Assembly (NCBI RefSeq): GCF_025264685.1
Contig: NZ_CP073721.1
Span: 1,665,001 to 1,729,000 of the forward strand
DNA length: 64,000 nt
DNA from: Dactylosporangium roseum
GTDB taxonomy: Bacteria > Actinomycetota > Actinomycetes > Mycobacteriales > Micromonosporaceae
Direction: 5' to 3'
Position 1 is the first letter of the stretch. Each line of letters begins with the position of its first letter. A model generated the notes under the pieces. It had not been told where the DNA came from. It saw nothing but the letters and a program-made list of their open reading frames with translations, and searched no databases. The position numbers and the translations under genes were made by a program. This document shows positions 34,533-45,121 of the stretch, in pieces.

Positions 34533-35276
34533 TCAGTGCGTCAAGATCTTCGACAGGAAGTCCTTCGCCCGGTCGCTCTTCGGGCTGGCGAAGAAATCGG
34601 CCGGCGCCGCTTCCTCCACCAACTGGCCGTCGGCCATGAAGACGACGCGGTTGGCCGCGTGGCGGGCAAACCCCATCTCGTGGGTGACCACGACCATGGT
34701 CATGCCCTCCCGGGCCAGTCCCGTCATCACGTCGAGCACCTCGCCGACCATTTCGGGGTCGAGGGCGCTCGTCGGCTCGTCGAACAGCATGGCCTTCGGC
34801 TGCATGGCGAGCGCCCGGGCGATCGCCGCGCGCTGCTGCTGGCCGCCCGAGAGCTGTGCCGGATACTTCTCCGCCTGCGTGCCGATGCCGACCCGGTCGA
34901 GCAGCCCCATGGCGCGCTCGCGCACCACGGCCGGCTTCTCCTTGCGGACCTTGACCGGCCCCAGCATCACGTTTTCCAGCACAGTCTTGTGCGCGAACAG
35001 GTTGAACGACTGGAACACCATGCCGACTTCACTGCGCAGCCGGGCGAGCGGGCGGCCCTCCTCGGGCAGCCGGGTGCCATCGAAGACGATCTCGCCGTCG
35101 TTGATCGGCTCCAGTCGGTTGATGGCGCGGCAGAGCGTCGACTTGCCCGAACCGGAGGGCCCGACGACGACCACGACCTCACCGCGGCCGATCGACAGGT
35201 TGATGTCCTTCAGAACGTGCAACTCGCCGAACCACTTGTTCACGCCATTGAGCACGATCAAAGGTTCGTCTGTCAT
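34533..35276 (-). CDS. gluA: Glutamate ABC transporter ATP-binding protein GluA
   Basis: A 247-residue ATPase. Walker A is GPSGSGKST, the Q-loop is [11 protein letters not shown], the signature is [16 protein letters not shown], and Walker B is [13 protein letters not shown], followed by the switch His in [10 protein letters not shown]. It drives GluCD. ATG 35276 is the start although the frame opens at 35447. First gene of gluABCD; the promoter must lie in the 116-base gap to divergent surE. Confidence 0.94.
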   Translation of the reverse strand: MTDEPLIVLNGVNKWFGELHVLKDINLSIGRGEVVVVVGPSGSGKSTLCRAINRLEPINDGEIVFDGTRLPEEGRPLARLRSEVGMVFQSFNLFAHKTVLENVMLGPVKVRKEKPAVVRERAMGLLDRVGIGTQAEKYPAQLSGGQQQRAAIARALAMQPKAMLFDEPTSALDPEMVGEVLDVMTGLAREGMTMVVVTHEMGFARHAANRVVFMADGQLVEEAAPADFFASPKSDRAKDFLSKILTH

Positions 35277-35392
35277 CGGCCGCCTCGCTGCGTGGGAATG
35301 CTTTCGGGAAACGTTAGCGGTGGTATTGCCCCCGAACGGCGGCGCGGCGGTCACGGACCGATAACGGCGAGGCGCTTGCCACACTGGCGGCC

Positions 35393-36178
35393 ATGAGAAT
35401 CCTGGTGACCAACGACGACGGCATCGACAGCCCCGGGCTCCACGCACTCGCCGCGACGGCCGTCCGGGCCGGACACGACGTCGTGGTCGCCGCCCCGGCG
35501 AGGGAGGCGAGCGGCGCCAGCGCCTCGCTCGCCGCCGTCGACGTGGGTGGGCGTATCAGCATGGAAGAGCGCATCCTGCCAGCACCCCTGGCCGCGGTAC
35601 CGGCGTTCGCCGTGGCCGCCTCGCCGGCGTTCATCGTGCTCATCGCGACCCGCGGCGCCTTCGGCGAGGCACCGGTCGTGGTCCTGTCCGGGATCAACCG
35701 GGGCCCGAACACGGGTGCCGCGGTCCTGCATTCCGGGACGGTCGGCGCGGCGTTCACCGCTGTCGACAACGGTTGCCGCGCGATGGCCGTCTCCCTCGGC
35801 GTGTCCTTCGACCCTCGGGTCGAGGCCGACCCGCACTGGGAGACCGCCGCCGAGGTCGCCGGCACCCTGATGCCGCTGCTCACCGGCCCGTTCGTGCTCA
35901 ACGTCAACGTCCCGAACGTGGCGGCCGGCGACCTGCGCGGCATCCGGCGGGCGCACCTCGCCGAGTTCGGCACGGTACAGATGACGATGCTGGAGCGGGG
36001 CGAAGGCTTCGTGCGCATGTCACTGGAGCAGTTGGACGGTGGCGCGGAGCCCGGCAGCGACGATGCGTGGCTGCACGACGGCTACGTGTCGGTGACGCCG
36101 ATCCGGCCGCCCCACGAGGCTCTGGACGTACCGCTGCCGGGGTTGGTGGATACGTCCGGGGAGCATGTCGGGGGCTAG
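35393..36178 (+). CDS. surE: 5'/3'-nucleotidase SurE
   Basis: A 261-residue metal-dependent nucleotidase that removes phosphate from nucleoside monophosphates. [19 protein letters not shown] carries the metal-binding Asp pair, [15 protein letters not shown] the Ser loop, and [22 protein letters not shown] the second metal site (in two adjoining pieces). ATG 35393, divergent from gluA. The miaB start is 13 bases after its stop, so the two are probably one transcript. Confidence 0.93.
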   Translation: MRILVTNDDGIDSPGLHALAATAVRAGHDVVVAAPAREASGASASLAAVDVGGRISMEERILPAPLAAVPAFAVAASPAFIVLIATRGAFGEAPVVVLSGINRGPNTGAAVLHSGTVGAAFTAVDNGCRAMAVSLGVSFDPRVEADPHWETAAEVAGTLMPLLTGPFVLNVNVPNVAAGDLRGIRRAHLAEFGTVQMTMLERGEGFVRMSLEQLDGGAEPGSDDAWLHDGYVSVTPIRPPHEALDVPLPGLVDTSGEHVGG

Positions 36179-36191
36179 ACTTCGTGCTGCC

Positions 36192-37670
36192 ATGACTGCT
36201 CCCATTTCCGCGCCGCGCACCTTCAAGGTGATCACGTACGGCTGCCAGATGAACGCGCACGACTCCGAGCGCATCTCGGGTCTGCTGGAGGACGCCGGCT
36301 ATGTCCCGGCGGCGGCCGGCGGCGACCCCGACGTGGTCGTGTTCAACACGTGCGCGGTGCGGGAGAACGCCGACAACCGCCTCTACGGCAACCTCGGCCA
36401 CCTGCGGCCGACCAAGAGCGCCAATCCCGGCATGCAGATCGCCGTCGGCGGCTGTCTGGCGCAGAAGGACCGCGGCGAGATCGTTAAGAAGGCGCCCTGG
36501 GTCGACGTGGTCTTCGGCACCCACAACATCGGCTCGCTGCCGGTGCTGCTCGAGCGCGCCCGGCACAACGCCAGCGCCGAGGTCGAGATCCTCGAGTCGC
36601 TGGAGGTCTTCCCCTCCACGCTGCCGACCCGCCGCGAGTCGACCTACGCCGGCTGGGTGTCGATCTCCGTGGGCTGCAACAACACCTGCACCTTCTGCAT
36701 CGTGCCGGCGCTGCGCGGCAAGGAGAAGGACCGCCGGCCGGGCGACATCCTGGCCGAAGTCCGGGCGCTGGCCGCCGAAGGTGTACTGGAAGTGACGCTG
36801 CTGGGGCAGAACGTCAACTCCTACGGTGTCGAGTTCGGCGACCGCCTCGCCTTCGGCAAGCTGCTGCGCGCCTGCGGCTCCGTCGAGGGTCTGGAGCGCG
36901 TGCGGTTCACCAGCCCGCACCCGAAGGACTTCACCGACGACGTGATCGCCGCGATGGCCGAGACGCCGAACGTGTGCCACTCCTTGCACATGCCGCTGCA
37001 GTCGGGCTCCGACGCGGTGCTGCGGGCGATGCGCCGCTCGTACCGCGCCGAACGCTACCTGGGCATCATCGACAAGGTCCGGGCCGCGATGCCGGACGCC
37101 GCGATCACCACGGACATCATCGTCGGCTTCCCCGGCGAGACCGACGACGACTTCGAGCGCACCCTGGACGTCGTCCGGGCGGCGCGCTACTCCAGCGCCT
37201 TCACGTTCCAGTACTCCAAGCGCCCCGGCACCCCCGCCGCGACGATGGAGGACCAGGTGCCGAAGGCGGTAGTCCAGGAGCGGTATGACCGGCTGATCGC
37301 CACCCTCGAAGAGATCAGTTGGGCGGAGAACAAGCAGCTCGTCGGCCGGACGCTCGAGGTCCTGGTGGCCGTCGGCGAGGGCCGCAAGGACGGCGCGACG
37401 GGCCGGCTGTCGGGCCGCGCCCGCGACGGCCGCCTGGTCCACTTCGCAGCCGACCCGACAGCCGCCATCCGCCCCGGCGACGTGGTCCACACGACGGTGA
37501 CCTACGCGGCCCCGCACCACCTCAACGCCGACGGCCCGCTGATCTCCCACCGCCGCACCCGCGCCGGCGACGCGTGGGAGGCCGGCCGGGTGACCCGCAC
37601 CCCGGGCGTTTCGCTGGGCATGCCCACGATCGGCGCGCCACCACCCCAGCCGGCGACCAGCTCCTGCTGA
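36192..37670 (+). CDS. miaB: tRNA (N6-isopentenyl adenosine(37)-C2)-methylthiotransferase MiaB
   Basis: A 492-residue radical-SAM enzyme that adds the methylthio group to i6A37 in tRNA. The UPF0004 domain has Cys18, Cys54 and Cys88 for the auxiliary cluster; the radical-SAM CxxxCxxC is GCNNTCTFC (Cys162, 166, 169); a TRAM domain occupies about residues 385-450, followed by a Pro/Thr tail. ATG 36192 chosen; an upstream GTG at 36165 overlaps surE. Its substrate is made by MiaA, encoded at 40160. Confidence 0.96.
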   Translation: MTAPISAPRTFKVITYGCQMNAHDSERISGLLEDAGYVPAAAGGDPDVVVFNTCAVRENADNRLYGNLGHLRPTKSANPGMQIAVGGCLAQKDRGEIVKKAPWVDVVFGTHNIGSLPVLLERARHNASAEVEILESLEVFPSTLPTRRESTYAGWVSISVGCNNTCTFCIVPALRGKEKDRRPGDILAEVRALAAEGVLEVTLLGQNVNSYGVEFGDRLAFGKLLRACGSVEGLERVRFTSPHPKDFTDDVIAAMAETPNVCHSLHMPLQSGSDAVLRAMRRSYRAERYLGIIDKVRAAMPDAAITTDIIVGFPGETDDDFERTLDVVRAARYSSAFTFQYSKRPGTPAATMEDQVPKAVVQERYDRLIATLEEISWAENKQLVGRTLEVLVAVGEGRKDGATGRLSGRARDGRLVHFAADPTAAIRPGDVVHTTVTYAAPHHLNADGPLISHRRTRAGDAWEAGRVTRTPGVSLGMPTIGAPPPQPATSSC

Positions 37671-37671
37671 C

Positions 37672-37923
37672 AGCCGCGAAGTTCAGTCCAACGGCCTCTT
37701 ACCAACCCGGATCAGGCCGACAATTCGGACGGGGCCTCGGAGGTGTCGTCGCCGGGTGCGTCGGCGGGCGCGTGTTGCGCCGCAATCCGCCGCCGGAACC
37801 CGCCGTCCCAGGTCCAGCGGCGATCATGAGCGACAGCCACCCACCCGCACGACTGTGTGTCACCATCCCATAGCGCAACCAACACCGGGGTGGACAGGCG
37901 ACCGCACGGCTTCACTTCGCCGC
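37672..37923 (+). repeat. Diverged intergenic repeat, copy 2
   Basis: Homologous to 25812-26100 (see there) but without the palindrome. It begins two bases after the miaB stop. Shared blocks are GCCGCGAAGTTC, CGACAATTCGG, GATCATGAG, CGACTGTGTGTCACC, GACAGGCGACCGCACGGC and TTCACTTCGCCGCC. In this copy the minus strand keeps an open frame (37712-37915). Confidence 0.65.
37712..37915 (-). CDS. Possible 67-residue ORF inside repeat copy 2
   Basis: GTG 37915 opens a 67-codon frame on the minus strand with natural-looking composition (VLVALWDGDTQSCGWVAVAH, then DRRWTWDGGFRRR and an acidic end TSEAPSELSA). A GGCGGCGAA stretch precedes it. The same register in repeat copy 1 reads similar peptides (ALRDSDAQSRGW) but is interrupted. 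Trp-rich content is unusual for a chance antisense frame. It could be the remaining intact member of a decayed gene family or coincidence. Confidence 0.3.
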   Translation of the reverse strand: MKPCGRLSTPVLVALWDGDTQSCGWVAVAHDRRWTWDGGFRRRIAAQHAPADAPGDDTSEAPSELSA

Positions 37924-37996
37924 CTGACCCGCGTCGGCAATCAGCGTTGCCACCGGGAATGGCGGGTCGCAGCCGCCGGTCCGACCCCGAAACGAC

Positions 37997-38033
37997 GTTG
38001 ACCACTACACGCACGTGGCGCGTAGTGGTCAAC
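37997..38033 (+). terminator. Rho-independent terminator downstream of miaB
   Basis: GTTGACCACTAC (37997-38008) pairs perfectly with GTAGTGGTCAAC (38022-38033), with a further CGC/GCG inside, and is followed by TTTTCT on the plus strand. This is a classical terminator, rare in such GC-rich DNA, ending the surE-miaB transcript before the convergent DUF349 gene. Confidence 0.8.
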
Positions 38034-38084
38034 TTTTCTATGTCGGACGGGCGGTGCCCGTCACTGGAGAGGCTTGTGAACCGG

Positions 38085-39293
38085 TCAGCCTGAGTGCTCG
38101 GCCATGGCCAGGAACTTGCGCTTCGACTCGAGGGCCTTCTCGGCCTCCTTGATCCGGCGCTGGTCGCCGGCGGCCTGGGCGCTCGCGAGCTGCTGCTCCG
38201 CCCGGGCCACCTGCTCGCGCATCTGGGCGAGCAGCGGGCTTGCCTCCGGCGGGGTGCGGCGCCAGGCGGCGTCCATCGCGGCCTTGACCTTGTCCTCGAC
38301 CGCGCGCAGGCGGCGGTCCAGGCCGGCCTGGGACTCGCGCGGCACCCGGCCCACATCGTGCCAGGTGCCCTGGATCTCGCGGAGCTTCGCCTGGGCGGCC
38401 TTCGCGTCGCCGTCGATGTCGAGCGCCTCGGCCTGGGCGAGCAGCTCCTGCTTGCGATCCAGGTTGTCCTTGAACTCGGCGTCGCGGGCGCTGAAGACCT
38501 CGCTGCGCCGCTTGAAGAACGCGTCCTGCGCGGCCCGGAAGCGTTCCCACAGCCGCTGCTCGGTCTCCTTCGCGGCCCGGGGAGCGGCCTTCCATTCGGT
38601 CATGAGCTCCTTGAGGCGGGCCGCCGTCGCGTTCCACTCGGTGGAGTCGGCGATCGACTCGGCCTCCGTGACCAGTTCCTCCTTGCGGCCCTGCGCCTGC
38701 TTGCGGGTGGCGTCCAGGGTCGCGAAGTGCGCGCCCCGGCGGCGGGTGAAGGCGTCGCGGGCCGCGGCGTACCGCTTCCACAGCTCACCCTCGGCCTTCT
38801 TCTCGACGCCGTGAATGGACTTCCACTCGTCGAGGATCTCCTTGAGCCGGTCGCCGGCGGTCTTCCAGCCGGTGGCCTCGGCGGCGATGTGCTCCGCCTC
38901 CTCGACCAGCCTGGTCTTGCGGGCGAGGGCCTCGGCGCGCGCCGCGTCCCGAGCCGCCCGCGCAGCGCCGGCCTTCTCCTCGGCGACCGTGGTCAACTTG
39001 TCGAGCCGGGCGGCGAGCCCGTCGATGTCGCCGACGACGTGCGCCTCGTCCAGGCCGCTGCGCAGGCGGCGGATGGTGGACAGCGACTGTCCGGCGTCCG
39101 CCGCACCACTGGCGAGCCGTGCCTCGATCAGGTCGACCTCGGTGACCAGGTCGGCGAACCGGCGCGCGAAGTGCGCCAGGCCCTCCTCCGGGGTCCCGGC
39201 CTGCCATGAACCGATGGCCCGTTCGCCGGCAGCCGTCTTCACGAACACGTTGCCGTCAGCGTCGATCCGTCCATACGTCGTAGGGTCGCTCAT
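38085..39293 (-). CDS. DUF349 domain protein
   Basis: A 402-residue, highly charged, almost entirely helical protein with repeated DUF349 units, seen as recurring W-K and LWxRF/YxAARDAFxxRR patterns (ELWKRYAAARDAFTRRRG; RLWERFRAAQDAFFKRRS) and a third, weaker unit. Coiled-coil is predicted over most of its length. In M. tuberculosis Rv2731 has the same domain and place near miaB/miaA. Function is unknown; a link to DNA damage responses has been suggested for the family. ATG 39293. Confidence 0.88.
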   Translation of the reverse strand: MSDPTTYGRIDADGNVFVKTAAGERAIGSWQAGTPEEGLAHFARRFADLVTEVDLIEARLASGAADAGQSLSTIRRLRSGLDEAHVVGDIDGLAARLDKLTTVAEEKAGAARAARDAARAEALARKTRLVEEAEHIAAEATGWKTAGDRLKEILDEWKSIHGVEKKAEGELWKRYAAARDAFTRRRGAHFATLDATRKQAQGRKEELVTEAESIADSTEWNATAARLKELMTEWKAAPRAAKETEQRLWERFRAAQDAFFKRRSEVFSARDAEFKDNLDRKQELLAQAEALDIDGDAKAAQAKLREIQGTWHDVGRVPRESQAGLDRRLRAVEDKVKAAMDAAWRRTPPEASPLLAQMREQVARAEQQLASAQAAGDQRRIKEAEKALESKRKFLAMAEHSG

Positions 39294-39488
39294 CGCCCAT
39301 CCTCGCTCCCGGCGCCCGCGGGATCGGGTATCCCACCGTCACGCCGCCATCGCACAGCAAAGTTCCCCAGGGCATTCTCACAGGTGTGCCCCGGGGCCGG
39401 TCGAGGGCCTGCGGCCGAACCGTGACCATTCCGGTGCCATTCGCAGGCCGCGCGGCTGCGCAAAGACCGTCCCCGATAACGTTATGCC

Positions 39489-40163
39489 GTGTCACTCGTC
39501 GCCGCCGCGGTCTGCCCACATCCGCCGTTGCTCGTGCCGGAGGTGGCCGCCGGGGCGGCGAGCGAGCTTGACGGCCTGCGGGCTGCCTGCCGCGCCGCCA
39601 TGGCGCACCTGGCGAATGCCTCGGTCGACTCGCTCATCGTCGTCGGTGCCGATACCACGACGGTACGCCGTCATGCGCCGTTCGGGGGGACCCTGTCCCC
39701 GTGGGGGATCGATCTGCCGGTCGGAACACCGGGCGGAGACCCGTTGCCCCTCAGCCTGCTGATCGGCGCGTGGCTGGCGCCGCGGGCCGGCGCCTTCCAG
39801 AGCGTGGCATCGACCGCGTCTCCGGACGAATGCGCTGAACTCGGACGTTCACTTGCCGCCGAGGCCGAGCGTGTCGGGCTGCTGGTCCTCGGGGACGCCT
39901 CGGCCTGCCGGAGCGAAAAGGCGCCGGCCTACCTCGACCCGCGCGCGGCCGGGTTCGACGCGGCCGTGGCGGACGCCCTGGCCGAGGCCGACACGCGGGC
40001 CCTGATGGCGCTCGACCCGGTCCTGGCCGACGAACTGCTGGTCGCCGGCCGCGCCCCCTGGCAGGTGCTGGCCGGAGCGGCGGGCGACGAGCCGCGGCAC
40101 GCCGAGCTGCTCTACGACGACGCGCCGTACGGGGTCGGCTATCTGGTGGCGAGCTGGCGATGA
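39489..40163 (+). CDS. Class III extradiol dioxygenase-like protein (Rv2728c type)
   Basis: A 224-residue protein of the LigB-like fold that sits next to miaA across actinobacteria. It begins VAAAVCPHPPLLVPEVAAG, whose His resembles the LigB metal-site segment, and has DSLIVVGADTTTVRRHAP and VLGDASACRSEKAPAYLDPR. Substrate and activity are unknown, and I cannot confirm a full metal triad. GTG 39489; its TGA overlaps the miaA ATG (ATGA), so the two are coupled. Its conserved place suggests a role tied to tRNA modification or cell-wall precursors. Confidence 0.82.
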   Translation: MSLVAAAVCPHPPLLVPEVAAGAASELDGLRAACRAAMAHLANASVDSLIVVGADTTTVRRHAPFGGTLSPWGIDLPVGTPGGDPLPLSLLIGAWLAPRAGAFQSVASTASPDECAELGRSLAAEAERVGLLVLGDASACRSEKAPAYLDPRAAGFDAAVADALAEADTRALMALDPVLADELLVAGRAPWQVLAGAAGDEPRHAELLYDDAPYGVGYLVASWR

Positions 40164-41062
40164 CGAAGGTCGTCGCGATCGTCGGACCGACGGCGGCCGG
40201 CAAGTCCGCGCTCAGCCTCCACCTCGCCGAGGCCCTCGGCGGTGAGGTGGTCAACGCCGACTCGATGCAGTTGTACCGCGGGATGGACATCGGCACCGCC
40301 AAGCTCACCGTCGCCGAGCGGGCCGGGATCCCGCACCACGTGCTGGACGTCTGGGACGTCCGGGAGCCCGCCAGCGTCGCCGTGTACCAGCGGCTCGCCC
40401 GCGCCGCGATCGACGACGTGGCGAGCCGGGGCAGGGTCCCGCTGCTGGTCGGCGGTTCGGGCCTGTACGTCCGGGCCGTCCTCGAGGACTTCGACTTCCC
40501 GGGCACGGACCCGCGGCTGCGCGCCGAACTGGAGGAGGAGTTGGAGCGGGCCGGCCCCGCGCCGCTGTACGCGCGGCTGGCCGCCGCCGACCCGGCCGCC
40601 GCGGAACGGATCCTCCCCGGCAACGGCCGGCGCATCGTGCGCGCGCTGGAGGTCATCGCGCTCACCGGCGGCGCGTTCACCGCACGGTTGCCGGAGCCGC
40701 GCCCCGTGTACGACGCCCTCCAGATCGGCGTCGACGTCGGCACCGAACTGCTCGACGAGCGGATCGAGCGGCGCGTCGAGGCCATGTGGGCCGCCGGGTT
40801 CGTCGACGAGGTACGCGCGCTCGAACGGCAGGGCCTGCGGGAAGGGCGGACGGCCGGCCGGGCCCTGGGGTACCAGCAGATCCTCACGTTCCTCGCGGGA
40901 GGGTGCGAAGAGGGTGAGGCGCGTGCCGAGACGGTGCGGGCCACCCGGCGGTTCGTGCGCCGGCAACGGTCCTGGTTCCGCCGTGATCGGCGGATCGTGT
41001 GGCTCGACGGCGCGGCGGCGGACATCACGGCGGCGGCACTGGGCGTCGTGCGGCAAGATTGA
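40160..41062 (+). CDS. miaA: tRNA dimethylallyltransferase MiaA
   Basis: A 300-residue enzyme that transfers dimethylallyl to A37 of tRNA, making the MiaB substrate. P-loop GPTAAGKS (residues 9-16), the conserved NADSMQLYRGMDIGTAK with catalytic Asp, and LPLLVGGSGLY-like VPLLVGGSGLYVRAVL. ATG 40160 overlaps the previous gene; dapF starts four bases after its stop. Confidence 0.96.
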   Translation: MTKVVAIVGPTAAGKSALSLHLAEALGGEVVNADSMQLYRGMDIGTAKLTVAERAGIPHHVLDVWDVREPASVAVYQRLARAAIDDVASRGRVPLLVGGSGLYVRAVLEDFDFPGTDPRLRAELEEELERAGPAPLYARLAAADPAAAERILPGNGRRIVRALEVIALTGGAFTARLPEPRPVYDALQIGVDVGTELLDERIERRVEAMWAAGFVDEVRALERQGLREGRTAGRALGYQQILTFLAGGCEEGEARAETVRATRRFVRRQRSWFRRDRRIVWLDGAAADITAAALGVVRQD

Positions 41063-41066
41063 CGCC

Positions 41067-41921
41067 ATGCGCTTCGCCAAAGGACACGGCACGGGCAACG
41101 ACTTCGTCATCCTGCCCGATCCGGACGGCGTGCTGCCGTTGACCCCGGCGTTCGTCGCCGCGCTGTGCGACCGCCGTCGCGGGATCGGCGCCGACGGCGT
41201 CCTGCGGGTCGTGCGCAGCGCCGCCCACCCCGACGCCGAGGCGTCCTCGGCCGTCGCCGAGTGGTTCATGGACTACTGGAACGCCGACGGTTCCCAGTCG
41301 GAGATGTGCGGCAACGGGGTGCGGGTCTACGCGCGGTATCTCGCCGAGGCCGGTCTCGTCGCCCCCGAGGGGTCGTTCAACCTCGTCACCCGGGCCGGCG
41401 TGGTGCCGGTGACGATCGGCGAGGAGATCGCCGCCGGGATGCCGGTCCCGAGGGTGTACGTGCAGAGCGACGCCGGCACGAACGGCGCCACGTTCGCCGG
41501 CACCGCCGTCGACGTCGGCAACCCCCATCTCGTGTGCCCGGTCGACGAGCCGACGCTCGAGTGCCTCGACCTGACCGCCGCGCCCGCGGTCGACCCGCTG
41601 ATCTTCCCCGCCGGCGTCAACGTCGAGTTCGCCGCGGCCGGCTCACCGCCGGTCGGTGCCGATCTCTACCGGCGGATGCGCGTCTACGAGCGCGGCTCCG
41701 GTGAGACCCAGTCCTGCGGCTCCGGCGCCTGCGCGGTCGCCGCCGTGGCGCTGCACCACACCGGCCTGGAGGCGGGCGTCGTCGTAGTCGACGTGCCCGG
41801 CGGCCGGCTCACGGTGACATCGACCCCGACGGAGTGCGTGCTCCAGGGCCCCGCGGTGATCGTCGCCCACGGCGACGTCGACGAACAGGCCATCCGCCAC
41901 CTGACCCCGGCCCACTTCTGA
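41067..41921 (+). CDS. dapF: Diaminopimelate epimerase
   Basis: A 284-residue cofactor-independent epimerase making meso-diaminopimelate for lysine and peptidoglycan. FAKGHGTGNDFVI at the start, the two catalytic cysteines in EMCGNGVRVYARYL (Cys81) and QSCGSGACAVAAVAL (Cys217). ATG 41067. Last gene of the dioxygenase-like/miaA/dapF unit; a long palindrome follows 22 bases after the stop. Confidence 0.96.
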   Translation: MRFAKGHGTGNDFVILPDPDGVLPLTPAFVAALCDRRRGIGADGVLRVVRSAAHPDAEASSAVAEWFMDYWNADGSQSEMCGNGVRVYARYLAEAGLVAPEGSFNLVTRAGVVPVTIGEEIAAGMPVPRVYVQSDAGTNGATFAGTAVDVGNPHLVCPVDEPTLECLDLTAAPAVDPLIFPAGVNVEFAAAGSPPVGADLYRRMRVYERGSGETQSCGSGACAVAAVALHHTGLEAGVVVVDVPGGRLTVTSTPTECVLQGPAVIVAHGDVDEQAIRHLTPAHF

Positions 41922-41943
41922 CCGCCCCCTCGACCCTTCTTTT

Positions 41944-42023
41944 GCGTTGATCTTGCAGTTGTGGTGCCTGACAAACCCGGGCAAAGAGGGAGTGTCGCGG
42001 CACCACAACTGCAAGATCAACGC
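41944..42023. repeat. Palindromic repeat element, copy 1 (dapF / malic enzyme gap)
   Basis: A perfect 25-bp inverted repeat: the left arm (41944-41968) contains GATCTTGCAGTTGTGGTGCC and the right arm (41999-42023) is its exact reverse complement. The 30-base spacer matches the spacer of the element at 63799-63868 in reverse orientation (GCGACACTCCC, CTTTG, GTTTG blocks). It fills the space between two convergent genes and probably ends both transcripts. Confidence 0.8.
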
Positions 42024-42034
42024 GCGGGGCGGGG

Positions 42035-43468
<1,434 letters not shown>

Positions 43469-43627
43469 GTGCCCATTCTCACCCCATTCTCACCCCGCCC
43501 GTCACCCGGCTGCCGCACCGGGACCTTCTGATCGTGACAGGTCGATGGCCGTACGGCCAATATCAAGTGCTTTCGGATGCCTGAGGTGTCACGATTGACG
43601 GGTTGTCACCGCACCATCGAGGAGTAC

Positions 43628-45046
43628 ATGTTGCGAGCACGAGCGACGTTCGAGGACCTTGCGGACGATGTCGAGTTCGACGCGGGTGATCTCGAGCTCG
43701 AGGAGCGCCACGCCCTCCGCCGCGTCGCCGGCCTTTCCACGGAGCTCGCCGACGTCACCGAGGTCGAATACCGGCAACTGCGCCTCGAGCGGGTGATCCT
43801 GGTCGGGGTGTGGACGGAGGGCACCGCCACCGACGCCGAAAACTCCCTGACCGAGCTGGCCGCGCTGGCCGAGACCGCCGGATCGCAGGTCCTCGACGGG
43901 CTGATCCAGCGGCGCAGCCGGCCGGACTCTTCGACGTACGTCGGCCGGGGCAAGGTCGACGAGCTGCGCGCCGTCGTCCGGAGCACCGGCGCGGACACCG
44001 TCATCTGCGACGGCGAGCTGTCGCCGTCCCAGTTGCGCACCCTGGAGTCGCAGGTCAACGTGAAGGTCATCGACCGCACCGCGCTGATCCTCGACATCTT
44101 CGCCCAGCACGCCAAGAGCAAGGAGGGCAAGGCCCAGGTCGAGTTGGCCCAGTTGCAGTACTTCCTGCCACGGCTGCGCGGTTGGGGTGAGGCGCTCAGC
44201 CGGCAGGCCGGTGGTTCGGCCAGCGGCAACGGCGGCGTCGGCCTGCGCGGTCCCGGTGAGACCAAGCTGGAGACCGATCGGAGGCGCATCCGCCACCGCA
44301 TCGCACGCCTCAAGCGGGAGATCGCCGCGATGGCGACCATCCGCGACACCAAGCGGTCCACCCGCCGGCGCAACCGGGTGCCGAGCGTGGCCATCGCCGG
44401 CTACACCAACGCCGGCAAGTCCAGCCTGCTCAACCGGCTGACCGGCGCGGGGGTGCTGGTCGAGGACGCGCTGTTCGCCACCCTCGACACCACCACCCGG
44501 CGGGCACGCGCGGCGGACGGGCGGATCTACACGCTGTCGGACACCGTCGGGTTCGTCCGGCACCTGCCGCACCAGTTGGTCGAGGCGTTCCGGTCGACCC
44601 TCGAGGAGGTCGCCGAGGCCGATCTGGTGCTCCACGTGGTCGACGGCGCCCACCCAGACCCGGAAGAGCAGGTTCGAGCAGTACGTGAGGTGCTGGCCGA
44701 GGTCGGCGCCGACGCGGTGCCCGAGCTGCTCGTGGTCAACAAGGTCGACGCCGCCGACGAGGAGACCCAGTTGCGGCTCAAGCGCCTGTGGCCCGACGCC
44801 GTCTTCGCGTCGGCCCGCACGGGTGCCGGCATCGACGACGTCCGTGCGGCGGTCGAGGACCGGCTGCCGTGGCCGGCGATCGAGCTGACGGCCGTGGTGC
44901 CGTATGACCGCGGCGACCTGGTCGCCCGCGTCCACGCCATCGGCGAGGTGCTCGAAACCGCGCACCTGGCCGAGGGCACGCGCATCCGTGCACGGGTCAC
45001 CGAGGCACTCGCGGCCGAGCTCGCTCCGTTCGCGATGTCCGCATAG
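43628..45046 (+). CDS. hflX: GTPase HflX
   Basis: A 472-residue ribosome-associated GTPase that splits stalled ribosomes. The HflX domain has SSTYVGRGKVDELR, the linker GLRGPGETKLETDRRRIR, and the G domain GYTNAGKSSLLNRL (P-loop), DTVGFVRHLPHQLVEAFRST (G3), and VVNKVDAADEE (G4). ATG 43628 follows GAGGAGTAC; an in-frame ATG at 43577 would add 17 residues but has no ribosome site. It lies in the same place as Rv2725c. Confidence 0.94.
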   Translation: MLRARATFEDLADDVEFDAGDLELEERHALRRVAGLSTELADVTEVEYRQLRLERVILVGVWTEGTATDAENSLTELAALAETAGSQVLDGLIQRRSRPDSSTYVGRGKVDELRAVVRSTGADTVICDGELSPSQLRTLESQVNVKVIDRTALILDIFAQHAKSKEGKAQVELAQLQYFLPRLRGWGEALSRQAGGSASGNGGVGLRGPGETKLETDRRRIRHRIARLKREIAAMATIRDTKRSTRRRNRVPSVAIAGYTNAGKSSLLNRLTGAGVLVEDALFATLDTTTRRARAADGRIYTLSDTVGFVRHLPHQLVEAFRSTLEEVAEADLVLHVVDGAHPDPEEQVRAVREVLAEVGADAVPELLVVNKVDAADEETQLRLKRLWPDAVFASARTGAGIDDVRAAVEDRLPWPAIELTAVVPYDRGDLVARVHAIGEVLETAHLAEGTRIRARVTEALAAELAPFAMSA

Positions 45047-45071
45047 AGTTTCTGCAATCACAGGGAGTGAC

Positions 45072-45105
45072 AGCCGGACCGGGCGCACCCAGAACCGGTC
45101 CGGCT
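45072..45105 (+). terminator. Hairpin after hflX
   Basis: AGCCGGACCGG (45072-45082) pairs with CCGGTCCGGCT (45095-45105) around a 12-base loop, 25 bases after the hflX stop. There is no U-tract beyond TCTG. Likely terminates or weakens transcription before the next gene. Confidence 0.6.
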
Positions 45106-45121
45106 CTGCCAGACTTGTGCG

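Noticed and set aside
34533..35276. Glutamine-specific (GlnQ) rather than glutamate transporter
   Set aside because: Sequence cannot separate the two; gene order gluA-B-C-D near recX/miaB favours glutamate, so only the name was kept with that caveat.
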